Source: CAUZIB01 sp963663925 (GTDB taxonomy: Bacteria; Acidobacteriota; Vicinamibacteria; Vicinamibacterales; UBA8438). Taken from it: a stretch of 64,000 nucleotides of DNA. Below are positions 44,374-53,399 of the stretch, piece by piece (position 1 is the stretch's first letter; each line of letters opens with the position of its first letter). Under the pieces are notes generated by a model that searched no databases, was not told where the DNA came from, and worked only from the letters and a program-made list of their open reading frames with translations. The stretch spans positions 3,906,001-3,970,000 of the forward strand of contig OZ250139.1 in the NCBI GenBank assembly GCA_965237405.1. Reading direction: 5' to 3'. Both the position numbers and the translations under genes were made by a program.

Positions 44374-45386
44374 GGCGCTGGTGCATGACTCGAAACTGAC
44401 CGTCAACGATCCCAACCCAGAGGCCAGTCACCGACCCATACTGTACGACTCTGGCCGACCGAGCTCGGTCATCTGGTTCAGGACGGTACACGCGACCACG
44501 GACTCGGCCACTCGCCCGCCTCGGGACCGGGCGCGCAGCCGGTCCCCGAGAATCGATGTGTACCGAAAGAACGCCTTTTCCACCCGCGCCTGGAGCTGGT
44601 AGCCGGCCTCCTGCTTCCAGCGGCGCCGGCCGAGCGTCCGCACGTCCGTGATCGTGCGATCTCGCGCGCGCGCCCGCGGCCGACGCCGAGACACCCGCGC
44701 GGTCTTGGACGGTGGAACCACGCCAGTCGCGTCACGCATCTCCGCCGCTGCGTAGAACGCGACCGTCTCGTAGGCCGCGTCAGCGGTCACCCGTGCGATC
44801 GCATCGTCGCCCGTCGCAATGAGGTCGATGCCGATGGTCGCGTCATCCACCGTCGGCTCGGTCAGCGCGTGCGCGACGATCACGCCCCCTCGATCAACAG
44901 CACGATGCAGCGTCTTCCCGCCTCGGTGGCCGCGTCCACCGTGGTGCACCGCAGCCCATTCGCCTTCGCCCACAATCGACAGTCCCGTGCTGTCGGCGAT
45001 GCGATGGAGGGGTCCTCTCGATGGGATGCGGCGGCATGCAACCGCGAGAAACTGACTTCGTCGGGAGAGCGTGGTGGGGTCGGGGGCTGCGCGATCGACA
45101 CCCATCAACGACAAGACCGACCGCCAGAAGCCTTCCGCTTGGCGCACGGGCCCCGGAAGACAAGGCGGAGCGTCAACGCCGTCTCGATCGCACAGTCCGA
45201 GAACGTCTTCGGCGCGCCTGGTCGACCGGACGGCGACGGGCGCCACGCGTCCGTGGCGTCGGCAGAGAGCCCCAGCGTCACGTCCCCTCGCTGGACCAAG
45301 GCCTGCTCGTACGCTGACCAATTCCCCACGCGATCCTTCGTCTTGTACTTCGGATGGACCTTTGACCTCATGTCGAGATCGTGCAC
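44374..45386 (-). pseudogene. IS5-family element (subtype 4), frameshifted transposase
   Basis: One end, GGCGCTGGTGCATGACTCG, is at 44374. The front of the transposase is in one frame (MHDLDMRSKVHPKYKTKDRV to ALTLRLVF), then near 45150 it shifts to the frame containing AEGFWRSVLSLMGVDR, D in IADSTGLSIVGEGEW, D in TADAAYETVAFYAAAE and E in ARVEKAFFRYTS. The coding end is at 44428. It is the most diverged IS5 copy here. Confidence 0.82.
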
Positions 45387-45579
45387 CCGCAGCGGTCACC
45401 GTGGCCAGAGAGCCTACAGCTGCCTCGTCGCAGCCGAAGGGTGTCGAGTAGCCCCGGGGGATTGCTCCCCCGAGGGCCTCACCAGAACCGGACTAGGAGG
45501 TTTCCACCATCCGGCTCTTCCGCTGATGTGGCTCATGGCGATGCGCCCCAGATTCGCACGCGAATCCGAGGCACGGGCA
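45387..45579. other. Unassigned junction between IS5 and intron copy 2
   Basis: Contains a GC hairpin (CCCCGGGGGATTGCTCCCCC-type) near 45455. No supported coding frame. It may be the left end of the IS5 subtype-4 element, because the intron's 5' exon on the far side is an IS5 tip. Confidence 0.3.
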
Positions 45580-46165
45580 GGTCCACTACCGTTCGAATTT
45601 CTGGTGACATGAGTCCCGACGTCAACGCGCCGGTCATGGGTCCCTTCGAAAGCGCACACCAACACGGGCCGCGTTTGCTCGGCCGGGTCCGGAGGCCAAC
45701 CCGGTCCCCGACGTCCGCGCTCGTATGCAGCCCTCCGACTCCCGCCCTCCCGTCGGCCGCGGCTCCGGTCGTCCCTGGCCGGTGGCCTACCCTGTCCCTC
45801 GTGCGACAAGGAGGAAGAAGGGCCTCCCAGGTGCCTGGGCCGTCCTCTTCCAGCGTGCCGTAGGCTCAGACCCCGCTGGGTGCGCGTCTCGGCTTGCCCA
45901 TCGCGTCGAGACCGCCATCGCCTTCAGGCTGCACAATGCCCTGGGCACCCAGAATGAGCGTTATTTCGTGGCTGTCAACCCTACGGCCCACTCGCTTGCG
46001 TGCCTACGCATCAGCGTCGTCGTTACCGCGGACGCCGCAAGGCTCGCTACCGGGGTGGGTGGGTCGCCCTTCACCGGACGGGTTTCGCACCCGTTGGACG
46101 GCGAACACAGTTTCATGACGTCACCGCATCGTCACTCCCCTTTGACCAGCCTTGCCTGGTCGCAC
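45580..46165 (-). mobile_element. Group II intron, copy 2 (5' 586 bp only)
   Basis: Near-identical to 35690-36275, including the 5' end GTGCGACCAGG, the structured leader and the first codons of the RT. The rest is deleted. The 5' exon is GGCGTTGGTGCACG, the other variant of the IS5 tip. Confidence 0.85.
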
Positions 46166-46179
46166 CGTGCACCAACGCC

Positions 46180-46365
46180 ACGACGAGGAACTGCAACACG
46201 TGGGGAAAAGGCGACATACGGGGCGAGCCGAGCAGAGGCTCTCGGCGGTCACGAACGTCGCGACCCGGCGAGCGTCCAGCGTAGAATCAGCCCGTCGGAC
46301 GGCGTCGATCGGGTTCTTGGACAGTACGGGGTGAAGCGGAAGCATCTGGATGTAGAATTCACCCC
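46180..46365. other. Unassigned stretch before the ParDE-like module
   Basis: Carries GGGTTCTTGGACAGT near 46313, which matches the terminus of the IS3 element at 49125 and is probably a leftover end. TAGAAT at 46351 may be a -10 for the antitoxin gene. No gene is seen. Confidence 0.3.
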
Positions 46366-46584
46366 ATGATCAAAGAGCTTGAGGCCGCCGCACTGAAACT
46401 CGAGCCAAAGGCCCGGGCCCGGTTGGCCGAACGGTTGCTCGACAGCTTAGAGAATCTATCGCCTGAAGAGAACGCGCTCATTTGGGCAGAAGAGGCGCAG
46501 CGCCGGTCTGAAGCTCTGGACGCCGGCTCCCTCTCAAGCCGCCAGGCAGACGAAGTCTTTCGAGAGGCGCGGGCCCGGATCTAG
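46366..46584 (+). CDS. Addiction-module antitoxin (ParD/RelB-like)
   Basis: 72 residues, MIKELEAAALKLEPKARARL then AERLLDSLENLSPEE, WAEEAQRRSEALDAGSLSSR and ADEVFREARARI. This is the short helical antitoxin family (addiction module protein, TIGR02574 type) paired with ParE toxins. It lies 3 bp upstream of the toxin gene. Intact. Confidence 0.85.
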   Translation: MIKELEAAALKLEPKARARLAERLLDSLENLSPEENALIWAEEAQRRSEALDAGSLSSRQADEVFREARARI

Positions 46585-46587
46585 GCT

Positions 46588-46878
46588 GTGCGCGTCACGT
46601 TCAACGAGTTGGCCGAGCGCGAACTCAATGACGCGGCGCAGTACTACGAGTACGAGCAGCCTGGGCTTGGCGCCGCATTCATCGTAGAAGTGCGGCGATG
46701 TACCGTTGCGGTGGCCGAACATCCACAAGCCAGTCCGGTTGTATTGGGCACAATCCGGCGCCGGTTGTGTCAGCGGTTTCCGTATGCACTTCTCTACACG
46801 GTTGCTGGGCGCGAGTTGCGCATTCTCGCGGTCATGAACCTGAAACGACGTCCAGGATACTGGGTTGGTCGGCACTGA
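46588..46878 (+). CDS. ParE/RelE-type toxin
   Basis: 96 residues from the GTG at 46588. Fold signature: VTFNELAERELNDAAQYYEY, GLGAAFIVEVRRC, IRRRLCQRFPYALLYTV and LRILAVMNLKRRPGYWVGRH. The C-terminal RRPGYW motif is typical of ParE toxins, which poison gyrase; some relatives are ribosome-dependent RNases. Operon order antitoxin-toxin. One of the few fully intact accessory modules here. Confidence 0.88.
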   Translation: MRVTFNELAERELNDAAQYYEYEQPGLGAAFIVEVRRCTVAVAEHPQASPVVLGTIRRRLCQRFPYALLYTVAGRELRILAVMNLKRRPGYWVGRH

Positions 46879-46962
46879 TCGACGGCCCAACAGGCACTGG
46901 GCCCGATGCCGCGCTGGTCGCCTACGCTCAACCCCGTATGGTGCGATTAATGGGCCGACCCC

Positions 46963-47757
46963 TCATGCGGCCTCTCGATAGTAGAAACTGAGCAGTCCGC
47001 CGAGGCGCTCACGCCGCTGCACATCGGCGTCCGCGCGTACCGGAGGTGGCGGTCGTTGCAGGAGCTGGTTGTCGAGTCCCTGGTGGTTTCTCTCACGCTG
47101 ATCATGCTCGACGTACTCGTGAACGATAAGCCGCAAATGCCCCTCGCCGAGCGGGACGACACGATGGAGGCACTCCTCTTTGATCGACCGGACGAACCGC
47201 TCGGCAGAGGCGTTGAGATTCGGGCTCTTCGGCGGCAGCCGGATCGGCCCCACATCGCCACTCGTCAGGATCTCGCCAAAGACCCGCGTGTAGAGAGGAT
47301 CGCGGTCATGAATCAACTGACGCGCGGTTCGCAGGAAGCCATCGACTGGATCGGTCAGATTGCGGGCCATCTGTTCCATCCACCGGCCATCGGGCTGCGG
47401 GTGGATCCCAGCGATGTGCACACGGCGGGTCTTCAGCGCGATCACGAAGAAGACGAACTACCGCCGCAGACCGGCCAGGGTGAGCACCTCGACCGTGAAT
47501 AGATCGGCGGCCGCCAGGCCTTCCCAGTGCGCCTGCAGGAACGTCTTCCAAGGCGTGCGCTGGTTCCGCTCGGGAGCAGGGGCGATCCCGTGGTCGTGCA
47601 AGATCCGCTTGACGGTGTTCCTGGCGATGTTGTGGCCGAGGTTGGCGAGTGCACCGCGGATCCGCGTGTAGCCCCACGTCGGATTCTCACCCGCCATCCG
47701 TACGACGAGTTCGGTCACCGCCTTGGGTGTCATCGGTCGTCCCTGACGCCGGTCCAG
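46963..47757 (-). pseudogene. rve-2 transposase, catalytic part
   Basis: Reads VTELVVRMAGENPTWGYTRI to LFTVEVLTLAGLRR, then an in-frame TAG at 47458 and straight on with FVFFVIALKTRRVHIAGIHP, HDRDPLYTRVFGEIL, NASAERFVRSIKEECLHR and LLSFYYREAA. It is inactivated both by the nonsense codon and by the IS3 insertion. Confidence 0.85.
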
Positions 47758-47817
47758 CGCCCCAGGGTTTTCTTGGACACTTGATTGCGAGAGAGTTCTC
47801 GCAGGAGGAGTGTCGAG

Positions 47818-48194
47818 ATGGGGAAGCACGATCAGGAATCGGCGCGGTGGGAGCCCGTAGGGCGACCGGGGCGGCCACCGGGCGCGGCCGTGGGGGTCGG
47901 TTTTCGGCCGGGCGCAAGCGCGAGACGGTGCTGCGTCTACTGCGCGGGGCGGATCTCGATTCGGTGTCGCGGGAATTGGGGATCACGGCGGCGCGGGCCT
48001 CGCGCTGGCGTGACCAGTTTCTGGCCGCGGGCCAGGCGGGGCTGAAGAGCCGCGCGCCGGATGCCCGGGACGAAGACCACCGTCGGCTGCAGGCCAAGAT
48101 CGGCGAGCTGCTGATGGAGACCGAGTTGCTGTACGCGAAGGTGGACCAGCTGGAGACGGGCGGCCCTTTGGCCCGGCGGAGGTCGAGGCGATGA
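47818..48194 (+). pseudogene. IS3 OrfA, N-terminal frameshift
   Basis: The natural start MGKHDQESARWEPVG at 47818 has AGGAGGAG upstream. It leaves the frame after about 20-30 codons. The remaining protein lies in the adjacent frame: RFSAGRKRETVLRLLRGADL, VSRELGITAARASRWRDQFL (HTH) and KIGELLMETELLYAKVDQLE (leucine zipper). An indel in the GC-rich stretch 47860-47910 is the likely cause. Confidence 0.75.
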
Positions 48195-49084
48195 GGGGCG
48201 CCCACTCGATCTCCACGCGTCGGGCGTACGGCCTGCAGCGGATCTGCCGCGTGTGGGAACGGGCGCGGTCCAGCGTCTACGCGCGGCGTCACGCAACGAA
48301 GTCACGCGCGCCGCGGTGTCGCCGCGGGCCGGTCGGTGCCGCCCCGGACGCGGTGCTAGTCGGCCACATCCGCCGGGTGCTTCAAACCTCGCCGTTTCAT
48401 GGCGAAGGGTACCGCAAAGCCTGGGCGAAGCTGCGGGTCGCGGGGATCCGCACCTCGAAGGAGCGGGTGCGGCGGTTAATGCGGGAGCACGACCTCCAGG
48501 CCCCGCACCGCGTGGGCCACGCGCACGGCCCGAAGGCACACGACGGCACGATCACCACGGAGGCCCCCGATGCGATGTGGGGAACGGACATGACGGCCAC
48601 GGTGACCATCGGCGAGGGGTTGGCGTTTGTGTTCGTGACGGTCGATCACTGTACGACCGAGTGCATCGGCCTCCATGCGGCCAAGAGCGGGAGCCGGTTC
48701 GAGGCCCTGGAGCCGATCCGTCAGGGCGTCCGCGAACGCTTCGGCGCCATTGGCAAAGGCGTCGCCCATGGGCTGCGTCTCCGTCACGACCACGGGTCGA
48801 ACTATCTGGCCGACGATTTTCAACAGGAGGTCGCGTTCTTCGGCATCGAAAGCTCCCCGAGCTTCGTGCGGGAGCCCGAAGGCAACGGCGTCGCTGAGCG
48901 CTTCATCCGCACGCTGAAGGAGAATGTCTTGTGGGTGCGGAGCTTCGACACGATCGAGGAGCTCCGCCTGGCCTTGCTCGAGTTCAAGCGGACGTACAAC
49001 GAGCACTGGATGCTGGAGAGGTACGACTACCGAAGCCCCGCTCAGGTACGACGCGACCTCGTCGGGCTGGACGCGGCAGCGTAG
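48191..49084 (+). CDS. IS3-family OrfB transposase
   Basis: 297 residues. D in MWGTDMTATVTIGEG, D in LRHDHGSNYLADDF, E in GNGVAERFIRTLKENVLWV, tail FKRTYNEHWMLERYDYRSPA. The frame is intact. It starts within the orfA stop (ATGA). In IS3 elements the active enzyme is an OrfAB fusion made by -1 frameshifting, so the orfA lesion likely disables the element. Confidence 0.9.
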   Translation: MRGAHSISTRRAYGLQRICRVWERARSSVYARRHATKSRAPRCRRGPVGAAPDAVLVGHIRRVLQTSPFHGEGYRKAWAKLRVAGIRTSKERVRRLMREHDLQAPHRVGHAHGPKAHDGTITTEAPDAMWGTDMTATVTIGEGLAFVFVTVDHCTTECIGLHAAKSGSRFEALEPIRQGVRERFGAIGKGVAHGLRLRHDHGSNYLADDFQQEVAFFGIESSPSFVREPEGNGVAERFIRTLKENVLWVRSFDTIEELRLALLEFKRTYNEHWMLERYDYRSPAQVRRDLVGLDAAA

Positions 49085-49125
49085 AAGCGAATACCGTCAA
49101 ACCACTGTCCAAGAACCCTGGGGCG

Positions 49126-49415
49126 ATACACCGGCGAGCACTGCCATCGTACTTCTGGGCGATCAGACGCCGGTACCAGCGGAGAATCGTGTCAGGCGTG
49201 ACGATGCCTGCCACCTGACTCACGATCCGCCGGCCGAGTTTCTGGCCGCGCACCGCGAGTCGCCGGCGCTGGGCGTCGGTCAGACGAAGCGGTCGAGGAC
49301 CAAGATGCTCCCGGAGGACGCGATTCTCCTCCCGGAGATAGTCGATGCGATTTTCTTGGTGCCGATTCACCCAGCCAGCCAAAGCCAGCACGAGGAAGTG
49401 CAGAGCGTGGGGCAT
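49126..49415 (-). pseudogene. rve-2 transposase, N-terminal part
   Basis: MPHALHFLVLALAGWVNRHQ then ENRVLREHLGPRPLRLTDAQ, GIVTPDTILRWYRRLIAQKY and DGSARR before the IS3 end. It joins in sense to 46963-47757 once the IS3 is removed. Confidence 0.85.
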
Positions 49416-49501
49416 GGCCGGAGGCTACATGGCTCAGACACGGCCGTCACCCACGTTGTCTCGGGGATTCACTCGCCTCGGCCGTTTTCTCGCACCATAC
49501 G

Positions 49502-50045
49502 CCATCGACACGCCCATCGCGTCCGCCAAGCACACCCTCCGGTCGCTCGCCCGTCGGTGGATGGCTCTCGCCGAGGAAATCGCGCTGCACGACCAGCACC
49601 TCGCGCGTTTCACCACCGCGACATCACCGACCCTCTGCGAGGGCTTCGGTGTGGGCGCCCACACCGCGGCTGAGCTGTTGATCATCTTCGGCGATAATCC
49701 CGACCGGATTCGTTCGGAGGCCGCCTTCGCGAAGCTCTGCGGCGCCTGCCCGATCCCGGCCTCGTCTGGGATGACCACCGGTCGGCACCGCCTCAATCGA
49801 GGCGGCCACCGACACGCCAACGCGGCCCTCTATCGAGCCGTCATCGTCCGGATGCAATTCCACCAACCGACCCGCGACTACGTCGCCCGACGCATCGCCG
49901 CTGGCCGGACCAAACGCGACATCATCCGCTGCCTGAAACGCTTCCTCGCGCGAGAAATTTACCAGCGCGTCATGACCGACTTCCGCGCTCGTCAAGAGAT
50001 CATCCAGGCCGCCTGAAGGAGTGTCTTGACATATAGGGGCGTGTG
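49502..50045 (+). pseudogene. IS110 transposase C-terminal part with right end
   Basis: IDTPIASAKHTLRSLARRWM to RQEIIQAA (stop at 50016), nearly identical to the 51712 copy, then TTGACATATAGGGGCG. The front was displaced by the rve-2 insertion or lost. Confidence 0.9.
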
Positions 50046-51238
50046 GGTCTCGAATTCCGAATTCGGTCGCTAAATCGAGGCCTGGGACACCATTGCGTGG
50101 CGCCTGAGTTCTGACCGACGCTGTCTCGCGCATGAAGGATCTCCTGCTCCCCCTGCTTCACCTGGTCGTCACAGCCGCGAAGCTCTGCAGACCCGGCGGC
50201 GTGCGAGCCGTCATCGCTGAGAATCTCCTGCTCAAGCAGCAGCTGATCGTGCTGCGCCGTTCGCGCCAGCGTGCGCCGAACCTCAGAGTGGGCGATCGGC
50301 TCCTATGCGGATTCGGGGCGCTTTTTCTGAGTCCGGGACGGATTCGCAAGGTCGCCATCGGACTGCGCCCGTCCACGTTGCTGACCTTCCATCAGGCGCG
50401 GGTGCGCGGCAAGTACCGCCGATTGTTTTCCTCAAGCGCGCGACCGAAGAAGCCGGGCCCAAAGGGGCCGAGCGAGTCGCTCATCCGCGCCATCGTCGAG
50501 CTCAAATCGCGCAATCCTCGATTCGGGTGCCCGCGGATTGCGCGCATCATCTCGCAGACGTTCGGGGTCGACATCGACAAGAACGTCGTGCACCGCGTGC
50601 TGGCGAAACGCTATCGTCCAGCCCCGGGCGGAACCGGGCCCTCGTGGTTGTCGTTCGTCGGACACACGACAGACAGTCTGTGGAGCGTGGACCTCTGGCG
50701 CTGTGCGTCCATCGTGCTCCAGAGCGACTGGGTGCTCGTGGTCATGGACCAGTTCACGCGGCGCCTCGTGGGATTCGGTGTGCATCGCGGACCGGTCGAT
50801 GCACCCAGCCTCTGCCGCATGTGCAACGCCGCCATTCATGGGCGGGGCGCGCCGCGATATCTCAGTACGGATCATGATCCGTTGTTCGAGGCGCATCGGT
50901 GGACCGCGAACCTTCGGCTTCTGGAGATCGACGAAATCAAGACGGTGCCCCATGTGCCCCTGTCACACCCCTTTGTGGAACGGCTGATCGGGACGATGCG
51001 GCGAGAATTCCTGGATCATGTGTTGTTCTGGAATGCCGGTGATCTGGAGCGGAAGCTCGCCGACTTCCAGGCCTACTACAACGCGGCACGGAGCCATGCG
51101 TCGTTGGAAGGCTACACGCCGTTAGGCTTCGCGGGCGAACGCACGGCGGCCCGTGCCGAATTCAACCATGTGCGTTGGATCTCCCACTGCCGGGGCATGG
51201 TCCAGCTTCCAGCGGCGGCCTGATGACGAATTCGAGAC
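50046..51238 (+). mobile_element. Single-ORF integrase-core IS (363-residue transposase)
   Basis: Bounded by GGTCTCGAATTC and its complement GAATTCGAGACC. Inserted between an IS110 right end and an IS6 fragment. The terminal repeats are only about 12 bp as far as I can see. Confidence 0.75.
50132..51223 (+). CDS. Integrase-core DDE transposase
   Basis: 363 residues. N-terminal helical region (AENLLLKQQLIVLRRSRQRA), HTH_Tnp-type linker (RFGCPRIARIISQTFGVDID), rve core with D in SLWSVDLWRC, D in YLSTDHDPLFEAHRW, E in HPFVERLIGTMRREFLDHV and tail AYYNAARSHASLEGYTPLGF. This family is usually annotated simply as integrase-core transposase. Intact. Confidence 0.9.
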   Translation: MKDLLLPLLHLVVTAAKLCRPGGVRAVIAENLLLKQQLIVLRRSRQRAPNLRVGDRLLCGFGALFLSPGRIRKVAIGLRPSTLLTFHQARVRGKYRRLFSSSARPKKPGPKGPSESLIRAIVELKSRNPRFGCPRIARIISQTFGVDIDKNVVHRVLAKRYRPAPGGTGPSWLSFVGHTTDSLWSVDLWRCASIVLQSDWVLVVMDQFTRRLVGFGVHRGPVDAPSLCRMCNAAIHGRGAPRYLSTDHDPLFEAHRWTANLRLLEIDEIKTVPHVPLSHPFVERLIGTMRREFLDHVLFWNAGDLERKLADFQAYYNAARSHASLEGYTPLGFAGERTAARAEFNHVRWISHCRGMVQLPAAA

Positions 51239-51450
51239 CGACAGGGCCGAATTTCCCGCACCACTGCCGAATGGTTTCGTACGACACGATGATGCCTCGT
51301 TCGGCAAGCAGATCCTCAACATCCCGGAAGCTCATGCAGTATCTGTGGTAGAGCCAGACGGCATGGCTGATGATTTCGGGCGGAAAGCGATGCCGAAGGT
51401 AGCGGGGCCGGCGAGTGTTCATCCCGGCATTGTGCTGGGCGGAGAGTTAA
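51239..51450 (-). pseudogene. IS6-B transposase N-terminal scrap with left end
   Basis: MNTRRPRYLRHRFPPEIISH to ETIRQWCGKFGP, then cut by the integrase-core IS. The left end reads GGAGAGTTAACTTGAC and runs straight into the IS110 left end, without the TTTGCC-type terminus seen at 24899. Confidence 0.82.
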
Positions 51451-51711
51451 CTTGACTGTGAGCATGATCTCCCTGCCTGACGGGGTCACTTGTGACACCG
51501 GTGGGTGCCGGTGAGTGATGGCCTGACCCTTAACTTGACTGACCTACGGTCCTGGCTACTGACCTGTCGGTCATCGCCCGCTGGCAACTCGTACGGCAGC
51601 CAGCTGACCGGATGGGCCGTGACCCAATAGGGGCCTGCTGTACCCACGGCCCGTCACAGTCCTGTCCGCCCACCCGGACCAGCTCGGGGCCGCAATCCGA
51701 GGAGGCCACCC
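51451..51711 (+). ncRNA. Candidate IS110 bridge-RNA region, copy B
   Basis: Conserved with 23854-24110. TTGACT at 51535 followed 16 nt later by TACTGA is a possible internal promoter in both copies. The downstream ~160 bp have complementary blocks (CCAGCTGACCGG; GGGCCGTGACCC with GTCACAGTCC) that could fold. Assignment rests on IS110 family knowledge, not on a solved structure. Confidence 0.5.
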
Positions 51712-52797
51712 GTGACCAACCGCATAACTACGCCGCCCGAAGCGCGGACGGTGATCGTCGGTGTTGATACGCATAAGCATGTCCACGTCGCGGTGGCAAT
51801 CGACAGCTGGGGGATCCGTCTGGGCGATCACGCGTTCGTAGTGGACTCGGGTGGCTACGAGGCTCTGGTCACGTGGGCCGAGACACACGGGCGGATTGAG
51901 GCGTTCGGGATCGAAGGCACCGGGAGCTACGGCGCTGGCCTGGCACGGGCCGTCCGCCGAGCCGGGCATCATGTCGTGGAAGTGAATCGGGGCGACCGCC
52001 GTACACGCCGCGCCGCCGGCAAGTCCGACACCATCGACGCCGAGGTGGCGGCGCGGTCCCTGCTCGCGGGGCAGTCGACGGCCATCCCCAAGACCGCGGA
52101 CGGCGCCGTCGAGATGATCCGCCAGCTCAAGATCACACGGGATACCGCCATGAAAGCGCGCACCACGGCGATGAACACGCTGAAGCAGATCATCGTGCAG
52201 GCCCCGCCCGTCCTGCGAGAAGCCCTCCACGACCTCACCGATCACGGCCTGCTCACGCGCTGCGCCGGACTCCGACCGGGCCCCATCGACACGCCCATCG
52301 CGTCCGCCAAGCACACCCTCCGGTCGCTCGCCCGTCGGTGGATGGCTCTCGCCGAGGAAATCGCGCTGCACGACCAGTACCTCGCGCGTCTCACCACCGC
52401 GACATCACCGACCCTCTGCGAGGGCTTCGGTGTGGGCGCCCACACCGCGGCTGAGCTGTTGATCATCTTCGGCGATAACCCCGACCGGATTCGTTCGGAG
52501 GCCGCCTTCGCGAAGCTCTGCGGCGCCTGCCCGATCCCGGCCTCGTCTGGGATGACCACCGGGCGGCACCGCCTCAATCGAGGCGGCCACCGACACGCCA
52601 ACGCGGCCCTCTATCGAGCCGTCATCGTCCGGATGCAATTCCACCAACCGACCCGCGACTACGTCGCCCGACGCATCGCCGCTGGCCGGACCAAACGCGA
52701 CATCATCCGCTGCCTGAAACGCTTCCTCGCGCGAGAGATCTACCAGCGCGTCATGACCGACTTCCGCGCTCGTCAAGAGATCATCCAGGCCGCCTGA
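51712..52797 (+). CDS. IS110-family transposase, canonical catalytic residues
   Basis: 361 residues. DEDD: D in VIVGVDTHKHVHVAVAID, E in GIEGTGSYGAGLA, D and D in KSDTIDAEVAARS. Tnp_20 serine in PASSGMTTGRHRLNRGGHRH. GTG start preceded by GAGGAGG. Unlike copy A at 22768 all key residues are standard, so this is the probable active IS110. Confidence 0.93.
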   Translation: MTNRITTPPEARTVIVGVDTHKHVHVAVAIDSWGIRLGDHAFVVDSGGYEALVTWAETHGRIEAFGIEGTGSYGAGLARAVRRAGHHVVEVNRGDRRTRRAAGKSDTIDAEVAARSLLAGQSTAIPKTADGAVEMIRQLKITRDTAMKARTTAMNTLKQIIVQAPPVLREALHDLTDHGLLTRCAGLRPGPIDTPIASAKHTLRSLARRWMALAEEIALHDQYLARLTTATSPTLCEGFGVGAHTAAELLIIFGDNPDRIRSEAAFAKLCGACPIPASSGMTTGRHRLNRGGHRHANAALYRAVIVRMQFHQPTRDYVARRIAAGRTKRDIIRCLKRFLAREIYQRVMTDFRARQEIIQAA

Positions 52798-52824
52798 AGG
52801 AGTGTCTTGACATATAGGGGCGTC

Positions 52825-53399
52825 AATACCTTCGCGATTGCTCTGCGCAAATCCGTGAGTCGCCGCCGGAGAACGGTCGGAGGTCGTCCGTCCAGATTGA
52901 ACGGAGGATCGAGCATGTCGAGCACTGCTTGCTCGACACGCTCGAGTGCATGGCGATTTTCCCACGGGACGATTGCGACCCGCAGGTGATTCTCGATCCA
53001 TCTGGATACCAGTTGGTTGTCCTCTGGCATGAGCTTACTGGGACCCGCGTGATGCAAGTTCAGCGGCTCGCGAAGAATGGCTGAAATCGTGCGCCGAAAG
53101 GTAGAAAACGACGGATTTCCACGGATGTGATTATTCCGTATTCGGCTCTTCAGGGTTGCAGTCGACTCCTTTCTCGAAGGCCAGAGTGTTGCGCCAGCTT
53201 GACCGACGTAGATCAATTGTCCGACCGGAACCCCTCCTGCCTGAAGGAACAATTCCTCAGCCTCCTCGTCTGTCCGCCAGGAGTAGAGTCCTGCCTTCTC
53301 GGCCGTAATGGGATCCTCGGGAAACGTACGTGGGTCTTCCGACCGGGTTCGATCAGAGAGCAGGGCGGCGACGCGCCGAACGTCGACCGGCTTGTTCAC
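52825..53399 (-). CDS. GIY-YIG nuclease family protein, extreme C-terminus replaced by IS110
   Basis: About 190 native residues from the GTG at 53399. GIY-YIG elements: GLYSWRTDEEAEELF, then QLIYVGQAGATLWPS, arginine-rich helix STATLKSRIRNNHIRG, FRRTISAIL and a Glu further on (ERVEQAVLDML). The tail LDPPFNLDGRPPTVLRRRLT is typical of stand-alone GIY-YIG proteins near restriction or defence loci. IS110 enters after RRAIAKV, so the frame now ends inside the IS at 52773 with ~17 foreign residues. The GTGA overlap with the preceding gene indicates translational coupling. GIY-YIG domains hydrolyse DNA phosphodiesters. Confidence 0.75.

Larger units (their letters stand above)
47758..49125 (+). mobile_element. 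IS3-family element
   Basis: 1368 bp. Ends CGCCCCAGGGTTTTCTTGG and CGCCCCAGGGTTCTTGGAC as imperfect inverted repeats. orfA and orfB overlap by ATGA. Confidence 0.85.
46935..49501 (-). mobile_element. Diverged integrase-core IS (rve-2), split by an IS3 element
   Basis: Ends CGTATGGTGCGATTAATGGG and the complement of CGTATGGTGCGAGAAAAC. The IS3 element occupies 47758-49125 inside it. The whole nest is inserted in an IS110 transposase gene whose C-terminal part follows from 49502. Confidence 0.85.
51451..52824 (+). mobile_element. IS110-family element, copy B (full length)
   Basis: Left non-coding end, intact transposase, right end TTGACATATAGGGGCGTC. It interrupts the last codons of the GIY-YIG gene. 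Confidence 0.9.
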
